From assembly GCA_031291305.1 (NCBI GenBank), contig JARLJH010000052.1, forward strand, positions 119,515 to 183,514: a DNA stretch of 64,000 bases. The letters run 5' to 3'. The notes below the pieces were generated by a model. That model made no database searches and had not been told where the DNA came from. It worked only from the letters and a program-made list of their open reading frames with translations. The stretch is from Rhodoferax sp. GTDB taxonomy: Bacteria > Pseudomonadota > Gammaproteobacteria > Burkholderiales > Burkholderiaceae_C. The translations under genes and the position numbers were made by a program. Of this stretch, positions 35,052 to 46,004 are shown in pieces; the first letter of the stretch is position 1; each line of letters opens with the position of its first letter.

Positions 35052-35528
35052 ATGCACACCCTGAATCTCGAACAGCTCAAAGCTGCCACGCTCTCCGGTG
35101 GCGTGACGGATGTCACCCTGCGTGGCGATGGCGCGGCCTTTGTCGTCAGCATCCAGACGCGTAGCGGCGAGGCCGTCATGGTCACCACCCGCAAGCAGCC
35201 GCGCCGCTTTGCCGATCCGCGCAAAGCCCTGCAACTGCTGCGCGGCATCGGTTTGCACGAGTGCCGCATCAACGCCACCGACTGGCACCCCGAAGCCCAC
35301 GCGCTCGAAAAGGTGGCCCGCCCAGACCGCAGCGCAGCCCTCAAAGCCGCGCATGAAGCCGCCCAGGCCGATGCCGACTATGACAAGTGGTTTCGCGCCA
35401 AAGTGCAGGCCTCCATTGACGGCCTGGCGGACGGCAGCAACCGGGTGCTCACGGACGAGGAAGTGCAAACCCGCCGCGCGGCGCTGCAAGCACGCCTGAA
35501 GGCGATGCAATCGGCGCGAGCTGCCTAA
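35052..35528 (+). CDS. PaaA2/ParD-like antitoxin
   Basis: A 158-residue protein. The N-terminal part (residues 1-80, LRGDGAAFVVSIQTRSGEAV, TTRKQPRRFADPRKALQLLR) resembles ParC-like partition-associated accessory proteins. The C-terminal part, ADYDKWFRAKVQASIDGLAD followed by VLTDEEVQTRRAALQARL, matches the PaaA2/RelB-type antitoxin tail. This looks like a fusion of the PaaR/ParC-like regulator and the antitoxin of three-gene ParE systems. It is immediately followed (stop TAA, then ATG) by the toxin gene. It should bind and neutralise the toxin and repress the operon. Confidence 0.8.
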   Translation: MHTLNLEQLKAATLSGGVTDVTLRGDGAAFVVSIQTRSGEAVMVTTRKQPRRFADPRKALQLLRGIGLHECRINATDWHPEAHALEKVARPDRSAALKAAHEAAQADADYDKWFRAKVQASIDGLADGSNRVLTDEEVQTRRAALQARLKAMQSARAA

Positions 35529-35810
35529 ATGACTGCATTGCAGGTCATCAAGACCGACCAGTTTTTGCTGGACTTGGAGGCAGTGGTTCTCTTCATTGCG
35601 CAAGACAACGTGATTGCAGCGCTGGATTTGGAACAACACGTTCACAGCCAAGTCGACAGCCTGGCTGACCCCAACTTTCCGCGCCGTCTAGGCCGCGCCC
35701 CCGGCACGCTGGAGTTGGTGGTTCATCCCAACTACGTGGTGGTTCTTCGGCAAACGGATACAACGGTGACGGTGCTCAATCTGCTGCACGTTGCGCGGCA
35801 ATACCCATGA
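35529..35810 (+). CDS. ParE/RelE superfamily toxin
   Basis: A 93-residue protein of the RelE/ParE fold (usual 90-105). The pattern is TDQFLLDLEAVVLFIAQDN for the two N-terminal helices, then FPRRLGRAPGTLELVVHPNYVVVLRQTDTTVTVLNLLHV for the beta sheet; the final LLHVARQYP is the standard family end. ParE members poison gyrase, RelE members cut mRNA on ribosomes; the lack of RelE's catalytic Arg/Lys cluster and the REL(V)-like strand favour the ParE side, without certainty. Its stop overlaps the ATG of the next small ORF (ATGA). Confidence 0.85.
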   Translation: MTALQVIKTDQFLLDLEAVVLFIAQDNVIAALDLEQHVHSQVDSLADPNFPRRLGRAPGTLELVVHPNYVVVLRQTDTTVTVLNLLHVARQYP

Positions 35811-36034
35811 AACTGCAAACCCCTTTTTCTGTGGCGTGCCTTGGAGGCAGGGTGTTCTGCTTCGTGTCCCCCGCCCGTGTTGCGGGCTCCTCCTTAACCT
35901 ACGCAGAACGCCCTGCCTCCAAGGCTTATGGCCCGCGTGGAATGTGCATTCGCAGCTATTTAAATGAGAGTTATATGAAGAAGTTTGGGACGTTTGCAGC
36001 GGGGATGAAGGCGTTGGAGGGGATGTTGAAGTGA
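35807..36034 (+). pseudogene. Small bridging ORF: palindromic repeat plus duplicated hsdM 3' end
   Basis: A 75-codon frame that begins at the ATGA overlap with the toxin stop and ends at a GTGA overlap with the hsdS start. Its middle (about codons 12-40) is the palindromic repeat 35839-35924; its end (AAGMKALEGMLK) is a 29/30-base copy of the hsdM 3' end. No known domain is present, so its product is probably unimportant. Its value may be as a translational relay that restores hsdM-hsdS-like coupling after insertion of the cassette. I list it as a remnant rather than a true gene. Confidence 0.6.
35839..35924. repeat. Palindromic repeat element (second family), complete copy
   Basis: 22-bp arms 35839-35860 and 35903-35924 match at 21 of 22 positions (arm core GGAGGCAGGGTGTTCTGC) around a 42-bp loop containing CGTGTCCCCCGCCCG. 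It shares arms and loop with the element inside thiG. Confidence 0.8.
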
Positions 36035-37776
36035 GCGGTCGTAGTTTGGCTCAGCTTGGGACTTGCCTCAGTCGTGCGTCAACTTGGAATCCACTCCGAG
36101 CGAGTGCCGACGACTTGTTTCGGTACATTGACCTCAGTTCGGTGGACCAAGACACAAAATCAATTTCGGATGCGCGTGAAGTGGCATGTGGCGAAGCGCC
36201 AAGCCGTGCACGTCAGTTGGTGATAACGGGTGACGTTCTAGTTTCTACGGTGCGTCCAAATTTAAACGGGGTTGCACGCGTTCCCTCGGCGCTTGATGGC
36301 GCAACTGCGTCTACCGGCTTTTGCGTGCTCCGTCCCGAGCCGACGAAGATAGACGGAAGCTACCTGTTCCAGTGGGTGAAGTCTTCGGCGTTTGTTAGCG
36401 ACATGGTGAGCAAAGCCACTGGTGCAAGTTATCCAGCAGTTTCGGATCGCATCATTTTCGAGTCCTCAATTCCACTGCCGCCACTGGAAGAGCAACGCCG
36501 CATCGCCGCCATCCTGGATCAGGCCGAAACCCTCCGAGCCCAACGCCGCCAAGCCCTGGCCCACCTCGACACCCTCACCCAGTCCCTCTTTCTCGATATG
36601 TTTGGCGACGATGTGCAAGGAAAGCCGAGGTTCCCCGTTGTCGCGCTGGTTGATGTGCTTGAAACTCCCCTGCAAAACGGCGCGTATTACCCGAAAGAGG
36701 AGTACACCGTAGAGGGTGGCGTTGAAATGGTTCACATGAGCGATGCGTTCAATGGCATCGTTCATCGCGGCGGTCTGAAACGAGTGAATTGCTCGGACGC
36801 AGATTTGAAGAAATATTTGCTCGGGGAAGCGGACATATTGCTGGCGCGACGGTCGCTCACTTATGAAGGTGCTGCGAAACCATGTCTTATTCCGCCAGAC
36901 ACCGAGCCATTATTGTTTGAGTCTTCGTTCATTCGCGTGACACCTGACAGAACGAAGCTCTTGGTTCCTTACCTGTTTCACTACCTGGGAAATGAGACTA
37001 TCCGTGACAAGCGCGTGCGACCATTCATTACGCAGTCAACGATTTCAGGCATTAATCAGTCCAATCTGGAGCAGGTACCAGTAGTGGTACCCCCACTCCC
37101 CCTCCAACAAACCTTCGCCACCCGCATCCAAGCCATCGAAGCCCTCAAAGCCACCCACCGCACCGCCCTGGCCCAGCTCGATGCCCTGTTCGCCTCGCTG
37201 CAGCAGCGGGCGTTCAGCGGTGAGCTGACCCGTGCAGCAGTGCCCACGCGCACCAAACCTGACCTCAGCACCCTATGCACGCTGGAAGTCAAGAAAATGC
37301 TGGAGGCGCTGATTTATGTTGCCAAGCGTATGCCGGGGCACGACTTCTACAAATCGCTCAAGGCGCTGTATGCGGGTGACAGGCAGCACCTGGAACACCA
37401 CGGCTGTTTCATCTATGGAGAAACCTACGAAGCCTTGGAGCACGGCCCGGTGCCAAAGGCTGCCTACGCGCTTACCAAGCAATTGGAAGAGGCCACCGTC
37501 AGCAACCTCTTTGCCGATGACCCCATGTCGATTCCGTTGCAGCGCACCGGCAACCAATTGATCCCTGCCCGCGATGCAGACTTTGGCGTGCTCAGTGCCA
37601 GCGAACGCAAGAGCTTGGATTGGGCCATCAAGTACTTCGCCCCCATGAGTTTTGGTGAGACCAAAACCGCCACTCACGATTCAGCCTATCTGGCCACCGC
37701 GCCCAACGCACCCTTGGCGATAGAAGCGATCATCCGCACGCTGCCAGAGGCAGCGCAACGGCGTTTCTTTGGCTGA
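36031..37776 (+). CDS. hsdS: Type I RM specificity subunit HsdS fused to a Panacea (SocA-like) domain
   Basis: A 581-residue protein. Target recognition domain 1 covers about 1-145 and TRD2 about 200-345; each is followed by the conserved coiled-coil element (PLPPLEEQRRIAAILDQAET and PPLPLQQTFATRIQAIEALK). Up to about residue 410 this is an ordinary HsdS. Residues about 417-581 form an extra Panacea/DUF4065 domain: KSLKALYAGDRQHLEHHG, then FIYGETYEALEHGPVPKAAY. Panacea domains act as general antitoxins in many toxin-antitoxin pairs. The GTG start overlaps the stop of the bridging ORF (GTGA). TRD1 seems short at its N-terminus. Confidence 0.9.
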   Translation: MSGRSLAQLGTCLSRASTWNPLRASADDLFRYIDLSSVDQDTKSISDAREVACGEAPSRARQLVITGDVLVSTVRPNLNGVARVPSALDGATASTGFCVLRPEPTKIDGSYLFQWVKSSAFVSDMVSKATGASYPAVSDRIIFESSIPLPPLEEQRRIAAILDQAETLRAQRRQALAHLDTLTQSLFLDMFGDDVQGKPRFPVVALVDVLETPLQNGAYYPKEEYTVEGGVEMVHMSDAFNGIVHRGGLKRVNCSDADLKKYLLGEADILLARRSLTYEGAAKPCLIPPDTEPLLFESSFIRVTPDRTKLLVPYLFHYLGNETIRDKRVRPFITQSTISGINQSNLEQVPVVVPPLPLQQTFATRIQAIEALKATHRTALAQLDALFASLQQRAFSGELTRAAVPTRTKPDLSTLCTLEVKKMLEALIYVAKRMPGHDFYKSLKALYAGDRQHLEHHGCFIYGETYEALEHGPVPKAAYALTKQLEEATVSNLFADDPMSIPLQRTGNQLIPARDADFGVLSASERKSLDWAIKYFAPMSFGETKTATHDSAYLATAPNAPLAIEAIIRTLPEAAQRRFFG

Positions 37777-37797
37777 GTTCATCGTCTCAATGTGTAT

Positions 37798-37833
37798 TTT
37801 TGCCACAAATAGTTATTTGTTTTTGTGGCAAAA
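37798..37833. promoter_or_regulatory. AbiEi-type operator, inverted repeat 1
   Basis: Perfect 10-bp arms TTTTGCCACA and TGTGGCAAAA with a 16-bp spacer, upstream of abiEi. From GCCAC to GTGGC spans 28 bp, identical to the second site. Confidence 0.7.
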
Positions 37834-37859
37834 GTAGCCAATGCATCTGGCTCATCTTG

Positions 37860-37896
37860 TTTTCGCCACAAATACATGTTATTTTTCGTGGCAAAA
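37860..37896. promoter_or_regulatory. AbiEi-type operator, inverted repeat 2
   Basis: TTTTCGCCACAAAT and ATTTTTCGTGGCAAAA form the second inverted repeat, with the same 28-bp GCCAC-GTGGC geometry and offset 63 bp (six helical turns) from the first. It ends two bases before the abiEi start codon. AbiEi antitoxins are known to repress their own promoters through inverted repeats. Confidence 0.7.
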
Positions 37897-37898
37897 AA

Positions 37899-38510
37899 AT
37901 GGGCAAACACACTGAATCCACCGATACGCAGGTTCTGCAGCGCATCCAGTCGCATGAGGCGGGCTGGGTGTTTACGCCTGCCGACTTTGCAGACCTTGGC
38001 AGCCGCGATGCGGTGGCCACCGCACTCAAGCGACACAAGGCTGCAGGAACCATTCGACTGCTGGGGCGCGGCTTGTACGATGTGCCCCGCCAGCATGATT
38101 TGTTGGGCACCTTGTGGCCGTCGGTGGAGCAGATGGTCGATGCCATTGCCCGCAAAGATGGGCTGCGTCTGCAACCCATTGGGGTGTATGCGGCCAACTT
38201 GCTGGGCCTGTCAGAACAGGTGCCCGCGCAGGTGGTGTATTTGACCGATGGCGCAACGCGCAAGGTCAAAGTGGGACCGATGGAGATTGTGTTCAAGCGC
38301 ACCACACCGCGCCAGATGGCCGCGGCGGGGCGGCTCAGCGGCTTGCTGATTCAGGGCTTTCGCAGCATGGGCGTGAAGCATGTCCAGCCCAAGCACATTG
38401 AGAGTTTGCGCAACCGCATTCCAGCAGAAGAGCGGGCCAAAGTGCTGGCAGACCTGTCCTTGGCACCGGCCTGGATGCACGCACACCTGAAGGAGATTGC
38501 CAAGCCATGA
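37899..38510 (+). CDS. abiEi: AbiEi-family antitoxin (type IV toxin-antitoxin)
   Basis: A 203-residue antitoxin and repressor. The N-terminal winged helix (about 1-70: QVLQRIQSHEAGWVFTPADF, DAVATALKRHKAAGTIRLLG, RGLYDVPR) is followed by the antitoxin domain (GLRLQPIGVYAANLLGLSEQ, VYLTDGATRKVKVG, IVFKRTTPRQM). The frame extends 33 codons upstream through the operators, which I exclude; the ATG stands right behind operator 2. The stop overlaps the toxin start (ATGA). It should neutralise AbiEii without direct complex formation and repress the pair by binding the two inverted repeats. Confidence 0.9.
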   Translation: MGKHTESTDTQVLQRIQSHEAGWVFTPADFADLGSRDAVATALKRHKAAGTIRLLGRGLYDVPRQHDLLGTLWPSVEQMVDAIARKDGLRLQPIGVYAANLLGLSEQVPAQVVYLTDGATRKVKVGPMEIVFKRTTPRQMAAAGRLSGLLIQGFRSMGVKHVQPKHIESLRNRIPAEERAKVLADLSLAPAWMHAHLKEIAKP

Positions 38511-39532
38511 TTCATCAACTTCTGTCTGTATCGCAAGCCGATCAAAAGCTGGCCTACCAGAATGCCGCGCTCACACTCAAGACAGAGGCAGTCATTCTGG
38601 AAAAAGACTTCTGGGTGAGCTGGCTCCTGGGTGTGTTGTTCACGCTGCCAGAGATCGCGCCGCATCTGGTGTTCAAAGGCGGCACGTCGCTGTCCAAAGT
38701 GTTTGGGGTGATTGACCGGTTTTCAGAAGACATCGATCTGTGCCTGGTGCCCGAGTTTGTGGGGGCGGATGCGGCGGGGTTTGACGTACTCACCAGTCGG
38801 GGTAAGCGCGATGCTGCGGTGATGGAAATGCAGGCCCTGTGCAGCGCCAAGGCGCAAGCGGTGCTGATGCCCGCGCTGGAGGCCGCCATTGCCAACGCTC
38901 TGGGCGACTCCAAGACGGGCGGCTGGCTGCGCTTTGAGATGGATGCCGATACCAAGTCGCCCATCGTGTACTTTGCCTACCCCAGCACCCAAGGGGGCGG
39001 GTTTAACTACCTGCGCCGCGAGGTCAAGCTGGAGCTGGGCACGCTGACCGACCAGCAGCCGACGGGCAGCTATGCCATCAAGCCCTTGCTGGCGGATGTT
39101 TTCCCCAAGTTGTTTGAGGGCTGGGCCTGCAAGGTAACGGCGCTGGAGCTGGAGCGCACATTTTGGGAGAAGGCCACCATCCTGCATGCCGAGTTTCACC
39201 GCCCGGCGGAGTCGCCCACCCCCACGCGATATGCCCGGCATTACTTTGACATGGCGAAACTGCTGGGCCACCCCCATGCCGCGCAGTACCTGGCCGACAA
39301 GACCCAATGCCAGCGTGTGGTGGACTGGAAAAGCCGTGTGTTTGCCCGCGGCTGGGCACGCTATGACCTGGCTGCGCACGGCACATTCCGTCTGACTCCG
39401 GCCCCACAGCGGCAAGCCGATCTGGCGCAAGACTATGCAACGATGCGCCCCATGTTCATGACCGAACCGCCCCCATTTGCAGAGCTGATGCGGCGACTGG
39501 CAGAGGCAGAAGCCACCTTGAACGCGCAATAA
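38507..39532 (+). CDS. abiEii: AbiEii nucleotidyltransferase toxin
   Basis: A 341-residue nucleotidyltransferase-fold toxin of type IV systems that give abortive infection against phages. The diagnostic motif I is [17 protein letters not shown] followed by [11 protein letters not shown] (about residues 54-79), with catalytic Ser/Asp pair; the later conserved lysine and aspartate lie in [20 protein letters not shown] and [10 protein letters not shown]. Members transfer nucleotides, in some cases to tRNA acceptor ends. It overlaps abiEi by four bases and lies 40 bp before hsdR, so it sits inside the type I RM operon. Confidence 0.93.
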   Translation: MIHQLLSVSQADQKLAYQNAALTLKTEAVILEKDFWVSWLLGVLFTLPEIAPHLVFKGGTSLSKVFGVIDRFSEDIDLCLVPEFVGADAAGFDVLTSRGKRDAAVMEMQALCSAKAQAVLMPALEAAIANALGDSKTGGWLRFEMDADTKSPIVYFAYPSTQGGGFNYLRREVKLELGTLTDQQPTGSYAIKPLLADVFPKLFEGWACKVTALELERTFWEKATILHAEFHRPAESPTPTRYARHYFDMAKLLGHPHAAQYLADKTQCQRVVDWKSRVFARGWARYDLAAHGTFRLTPAPQRQADLAQDYATMRPMFMTEPPPFAELMRRLAEAEATLNAQ

Positions 39533-39572
39533 GACGCGAGGCAGGCAAGAGCAATACACCGTAGGGAGTTTG

Positions 39573-43079
<3,507 letters not shown>

Positions 43080-43185
43080 TAGCTGAATCGTGCCCGCAGC
43101 CAAGGAACATCCTTGCATGGCAGACACATATCGAACAAAAAAGGACATCATCGACCCCGCTTAGCCGGATGGTCAGCGCGCCAGC

Positions 43186-43905
43186 CTACCCCTCTTGCGC
43201 CCACTTCGCCTTCGCTTCGGCTGGCACAACGGTACGCAGAAAATCGGCCAGTGTCTTGCCAGGCTCGTCACGAAACGTGCCGACTGCGCCGTCCACAGTT
43301 TGCACGTCCAGCATGCGGTCGATCCGAAAACTTCTGAACGCGTGGCGCGCCTCGCACCAGGCTACCAGCGTCCAGACCTTGCCCCAGTAAAAACAGCCCA
43401 GCGGGCGCAGCGTGCGTTCACTGGGCTGGCCTTGCGCATCGCTGTAACTCACCCGCAACTTGCGGTGTGCCTGTGCCGCCTCGCGCAGGGTTTGCAGCGT
43501 GGCCTGCACGGCGGGCTCCAGCCCCATGGGTGGCGCGTACACCGCCATGCTCTCCGCCGCCACCCGAGCCGCCGCAGGCAACACCGACAGAATTTTGCCC
43601 AACGCTACTTGCGAGGCCCGTGCCAGCGCCGGGTCTTGCCACACCTGCGCCATGCGCACCGAGGCCACCAGCGCACGCGCCTCGTCGACGGTGAACATCA
43701 GCGGTGGCAAGTCAAACCCCGCGCCCAGCCGGTAGCCAACACCGGCCTCGCCCTCGATTGGCACACCCTGATGCTGCAGGTCGGCTACATCGCGGTACAC
43801 CGTGCGTTCGGACACCTCCAGCCGCTGTGCCAGATAAGCCGCCGTGGTCAGCCGCCGCCCACGGATAAGCTGGACGATTTGGAACAGGCGGTCGGCGCGG
43901 CGCAT
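43186..43905 (-). CDS. WYL-domain transcriptional regulator (YafY/DeoR-like HTH)
   Basis: A 239-residue regulator. The N-terminal winged helix is clear: LTTAAYLAQRLEVSERTVYR, DVADLQHQGVPIEGEAGVGY. The C-terminal WYL-type domain covers about 135-230 (KLRVSYSDAQGQPSERTLRP, WTLVAWCEARHAFRSFRIDR). WYL regulators often control stress, DNA repair or defence genes and respond to nucleic-acid-like ligands. It lies convergent to hsdR, 106 bp from its stop; whether it governs the defence island is unclear, since BrxR/CapW-type regulators usually stand upstream of their targets. Confidence 0.9.
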   Translation of the reverse strand: MRRADRLFQIVQLIRGRRLTTAAYLAQRLEVSERTVYRDVADLQHQGVPIEGEAGVGYRLGAGFDLPPLMFTVDEARALVASVRMAQVWQDPALARASQVALGKILSVLPAAARVAAESMAVYAPPMGLEPAVQATLQTLREAAQAHRKLRVSYSDAQGQPSERTLRPLGCFYWGKVWTLVAWCEARHAFRSFRIDRMLDVQTVDGAVGTFRDEPGKTLADFLRTVVPAEAKAKWAQEG

Positions 43906-43922
43906 GGGGTATGTGATGTTTT

Positions 43923-43976
43923 AGGCTTGTAGCCCAGATGATACAAGGGCATGCAGCTATCACTGAAATAGCAATC
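43923..43976. repeat. Dispersed intergenic repeat, copy 10
   Basis: GGCTTGTAGCCCAGATGATAC then GGGCATGCAGCTATCACTG and ATAGCAATC: a near-consensus copy between the VOC and WYL genes. Confidence 0.75.
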
Positions 43977-44013
43977 AGGAAAGAGTAAGGCTCGCTTCCC
44001 GTGCAGGTGCGCT

Positions 44014-44391
44014 TCAGGCCAGCGCGTGCAAGCCGACGCGGTTGCCGTCCAGGTCGGTGATGTGTGCAAAAAAGCCCATGCCCGGCGGCAAGGCCTGGCG
44101 TGGCAAGGCAATCTGTCCACCCGCCGCCGTGACGCGCAGCAGCGCCGCGTCCAGCGAGGGCGATGCATCCAGATACACCAGTGTGCCGCCGCTGCCCTTG
44201 GTGGGTGCCGTTGGCCCACACATCAGCGCGCCGCCGACACCGTCACTGACGCGGTCATAGGGGAACACCGCGCCTTCCGATGGGCCCATGGCTTCGCGGC
44301 GCAGACTGCAGCCCAGCACGGCCTCGTAAAAAGTCTGAGCTTTGTCCAGATCGGCGGTGGCAATTTCAAACCAGCTGATGGCGTTTTTCAT
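44014..44391 (-). CDS. VOC family (glyoxalase/bleomycin-resistance fold) protein
   Basis: A 125-residue single-module vicinal-oxygen-chelate protein of the PhnB/YdcE-like group. The two beta-alpha-beta-beta-beta halves are visible: SWFEIATADLDKAQTFYEAV and LVYLDASPSLDAALLRVTAA, ending FFAHITDLDGNRVGLHAL, where the Glu normally found as metal ligand in EP.GN is replaced by Asp-Gly-Asn. The frequent name is predicted enzyme related to lactoylglutathione lyase; no substrate can be given. Confidence 0.87.
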   Translation of the reverse strand: MKNAISWFEIATADLDKAQTFYEAVLGCSLRREAMGPSEGAVFPYDRVSDGVGGALMCGPTAPTKGSGGTLVYLDASPSLDAALLRVTAAGGQIALPRQALPPGMGFFAHITDLDGNRVGLHALA

Positions 44392-44568
44392 GAGGATTGT
44401 TCCTGTAAGTTGAAGAAGCCTCGATGATGCGCAGGGGCTGCTGACAACGTGGTGTCAGCAGGGTGGCGGGCCGTATCATCAGCACAGGAATGACACGCCG
44501 GGCGCCGAGTGTTGGTGATCGTTGATCAGTGATGCTCGTCTGATCGGTTTTTGACTGGAGATACGCTT

Positions 44569-45210
44569 GTGACGGTTGAAACAATATTGGCCTTTTCGAT
44601 TGTTGCGGGCCTGGTGACGCTCAGCCCCGGCCCCGCCGTTTTGCTGGCGCTGCGAAACGGCATGGCACATGGCCTTCGTGGTGCCCTGTGGTCAACGCTG
44701 GGCAATGTTTCGGGGCTGTTCTGCCTGTCAGCCGCAGCGATGCTGGGTTTGGGCGTGTTGCTGAAGTCTTCGGCGCTTCTGTTTGGGGCTGTCAAAGTGC
44801 TCGGTGCGATCTATCTTTTTTACATCGGACTTCGGCATGTGTTCGGTCATGCGTCGGCGCTCAAGCCCACAGTCGACACCACTTCAGACACCTCGGCGCC
44901 GAAACCGCTGGCGCTGTACCGCGAGGCCTTCCTCATGGCCGCTACCAATCCCAAGCCGATTCTCTTTTTAACCGCACTCTTTCCGCAGTTCATCAGCGCC
45001 CATGCGCCCTTGCTGCCACAGTTTTTTGTTCTGACAGGCATCTACATGGCGCTGTCATTTGTCTGCCTGCTCGGGTATGCGATGGTCGCCGTGCGCGCGA
45101 GAAAGGTTCTTCTCAGGCCGAACTTCGCCAAGTGGGTCAACCGTGTCGTCGGCTCGGTCTTCATTTCCTTTGGTGCCGCGCTACTGGCACTGCGCCGCCC
45201 GGTGGTCTAA
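44569..45210 (+). CDS. LysE/RhtB family exporter
   Basis: A 213-residue membrane exporter with about six hydrophobic segments. Family signatures are LVTLSPGPAVLLALRNGMAH near the N-terminus and MAATNPKPILFLTALFPQF in the middle. I start at the GTG at 44569 because GGAG lies eight bases ahead; a TTG at 44551 is in frame. Its last four bases overlap the end of the convergent tautomerase gene. It is the second LysE-type exporter of the window and not closely similar to the one at 5475. The substrate is unknown. Confidence 0.88.
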   Translation: MTVETILAFSIVAGLVTLSPGPAVLLALRNGMAHGLRGALWSTLGNVSGLFCLSAAAMLGLGVLLKSSALLFGAVKVLGAIYLFYIGLRHVFGHASALKPTVDTTSDTSAPKPLALYREAFLMAATNPKPILFLTALFPQFISAHAPLLPQFFVLTGIYMALSFVCLLGYAMVAVRARKVLLRPNFAKWVNRVVGSVFISFGAALLALRRPVV

Positions 45211-45614
45211 TCTTTGACTGCGGCGACCGCCAGCTTGCGCGCCGCCTGTGTTTGCCCACCGTAGCCCCAGTCGGTGGCAGGCACTTCGCGCACGATCACG
45301 TAGCTGGCAGGCTCAAGCGCTTGGCCTGCGCCCAGCTGGGTTTGTAGCTCGGCAAAGGCGGCGGCAATGAAGGCAGCTTTTTCTTGCGCCGTGTTGGTGC
45401 CTTGGGTGATACTGATCTCCAGGCAGGCGGTCTGCCCTTGCACCTCGTGCCCACCCATGTGCCAATGGGCGGCGGGCAAGTCTTCAATCATCACTGCGGT
45501 GACCTCCTTGCGCTTGCCCAGCAGCTGGGCAGTCAATTCGGTCAGTGCCTGCGACAACAAACGGTAGCGTGACGGGTTTTGCAAAGGGGAGACTTTGAGT
45601 TGCAGTGTTGGCAT
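45207..45614 (-). CDS. Tautomerase superfamily protein (4-oxalocrotonate tautomerase-like)
   Basis: A 135-residue protein with the catalytic N-terminal proline exposed after removal of Met (MPTLQLKVSP). The length and the internal second unit (MGGHEVQGQTACLEISITQG, EKAAFIAAAFAELQ, YVIVREVPATDWGYGG) indicate a fused or long tautomerase monomer rather than the 62-residue 4-OT type. These enzymes shift protons between keto and enol forms of 2-oxo acids. GGAGC stands nine bases ahead of the ATG. It is translated after the small gene directly upstream (two bases between them) and is divergent, through that gene, from a LysR regulator. Confidence 0.82.
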   Translation of the reverse strand: MPTLQLKVSPLQNPSRYRLLSQALTELTAQLLGKRKEVTAVMIEDLPAAHWHMGGHEVQGQTACLEISITQGTNTAQEKAAFIAAAFAELQTQLGAGQALEPASYVIVREVPATDWGYGGQTQAARKLAVAAVKD

Positions 45615-45616
45615 GT

Positions 45617-45886
45617 TCAGGCTCCGGGCGTCATGGTGGAAGTTGGGATAAGCCGGTCACGTGTTCGCCTCGCCAGCCGGGATTGCAATCGGGTGGCACT
45701 GCGTTCGGCCAGGGTGTGGCTGGCTTCCAGACAACGCTGGTAAACGGCATCGGCGCCGCGCCAGAAGTCGTCTACCGCGTCATGACCAAAGTCGCGCATG
45801 GCCTGGTGGCGCAGGCGCTCGGCCTCGGCCTTGGCCAGGTCGTGCAAATGGGGTGGGGTAACGACCTCAAAGGCGTTGTGGGTCAT
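45617..45886 (-). CDS. Small hypothetical protein upstream of the tautomerase
   Basis: An 89-residue, basic, mostly helical protein (FEVVTPPHLHDLAKAEAERL, RHQAMRDFGHDAVDDFWRGA). I do not recognise a named domain. It resembles short proteins of the RSP_7527 type in starting with NAFEVVTPPHLHDL, though I am unsure. GGAG is nine bases ahead of the ATG, and the downstream tautomerase starts two bases after the stop, so the two form an operon. Divergent from a LysR regulator that may control both. Confidence 0.7.
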   Translation of the reverse strand: MTHNAFEVVTPPHLHDLAKAEAERLRHQAMRDFGHDAVDDFWRGADAVYQRCLEASHTLAERSATRLQSRLARRTRDRLIPTSTMTPGA

Positions 45887-45967
45887 GGTGGGCTCCGGGT
45901 GGGTGGGCGATGGTTTGAACTTTATTGAATAAGCCAATGCTAGGAAACCGCACCAAATCCAAATCGG

Positions 45968-45986
45968 TTTTGCGATTTTTGCAAAA
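45968..45986. promoter_or_regulatory. Inverted repeat, possible LysR site
   Basis: TTTTGC (45968-45973) and GCAAAA (45981-45986) form 6-bp arms with a 7-bp spacer, 18 bp before the LysR start codon, in the divergent promoter region. Confidence 0.4.
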
Positions 45987-46004
45987 CAAAGTCAAAATCC
46001 TGTC

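Noticed and set aside
37798-37896. Possible CRISPR-like repeats upstream of abiEi
   Set aside because: Only two units, each an inverted repeat with operator geometry; no cas genes.
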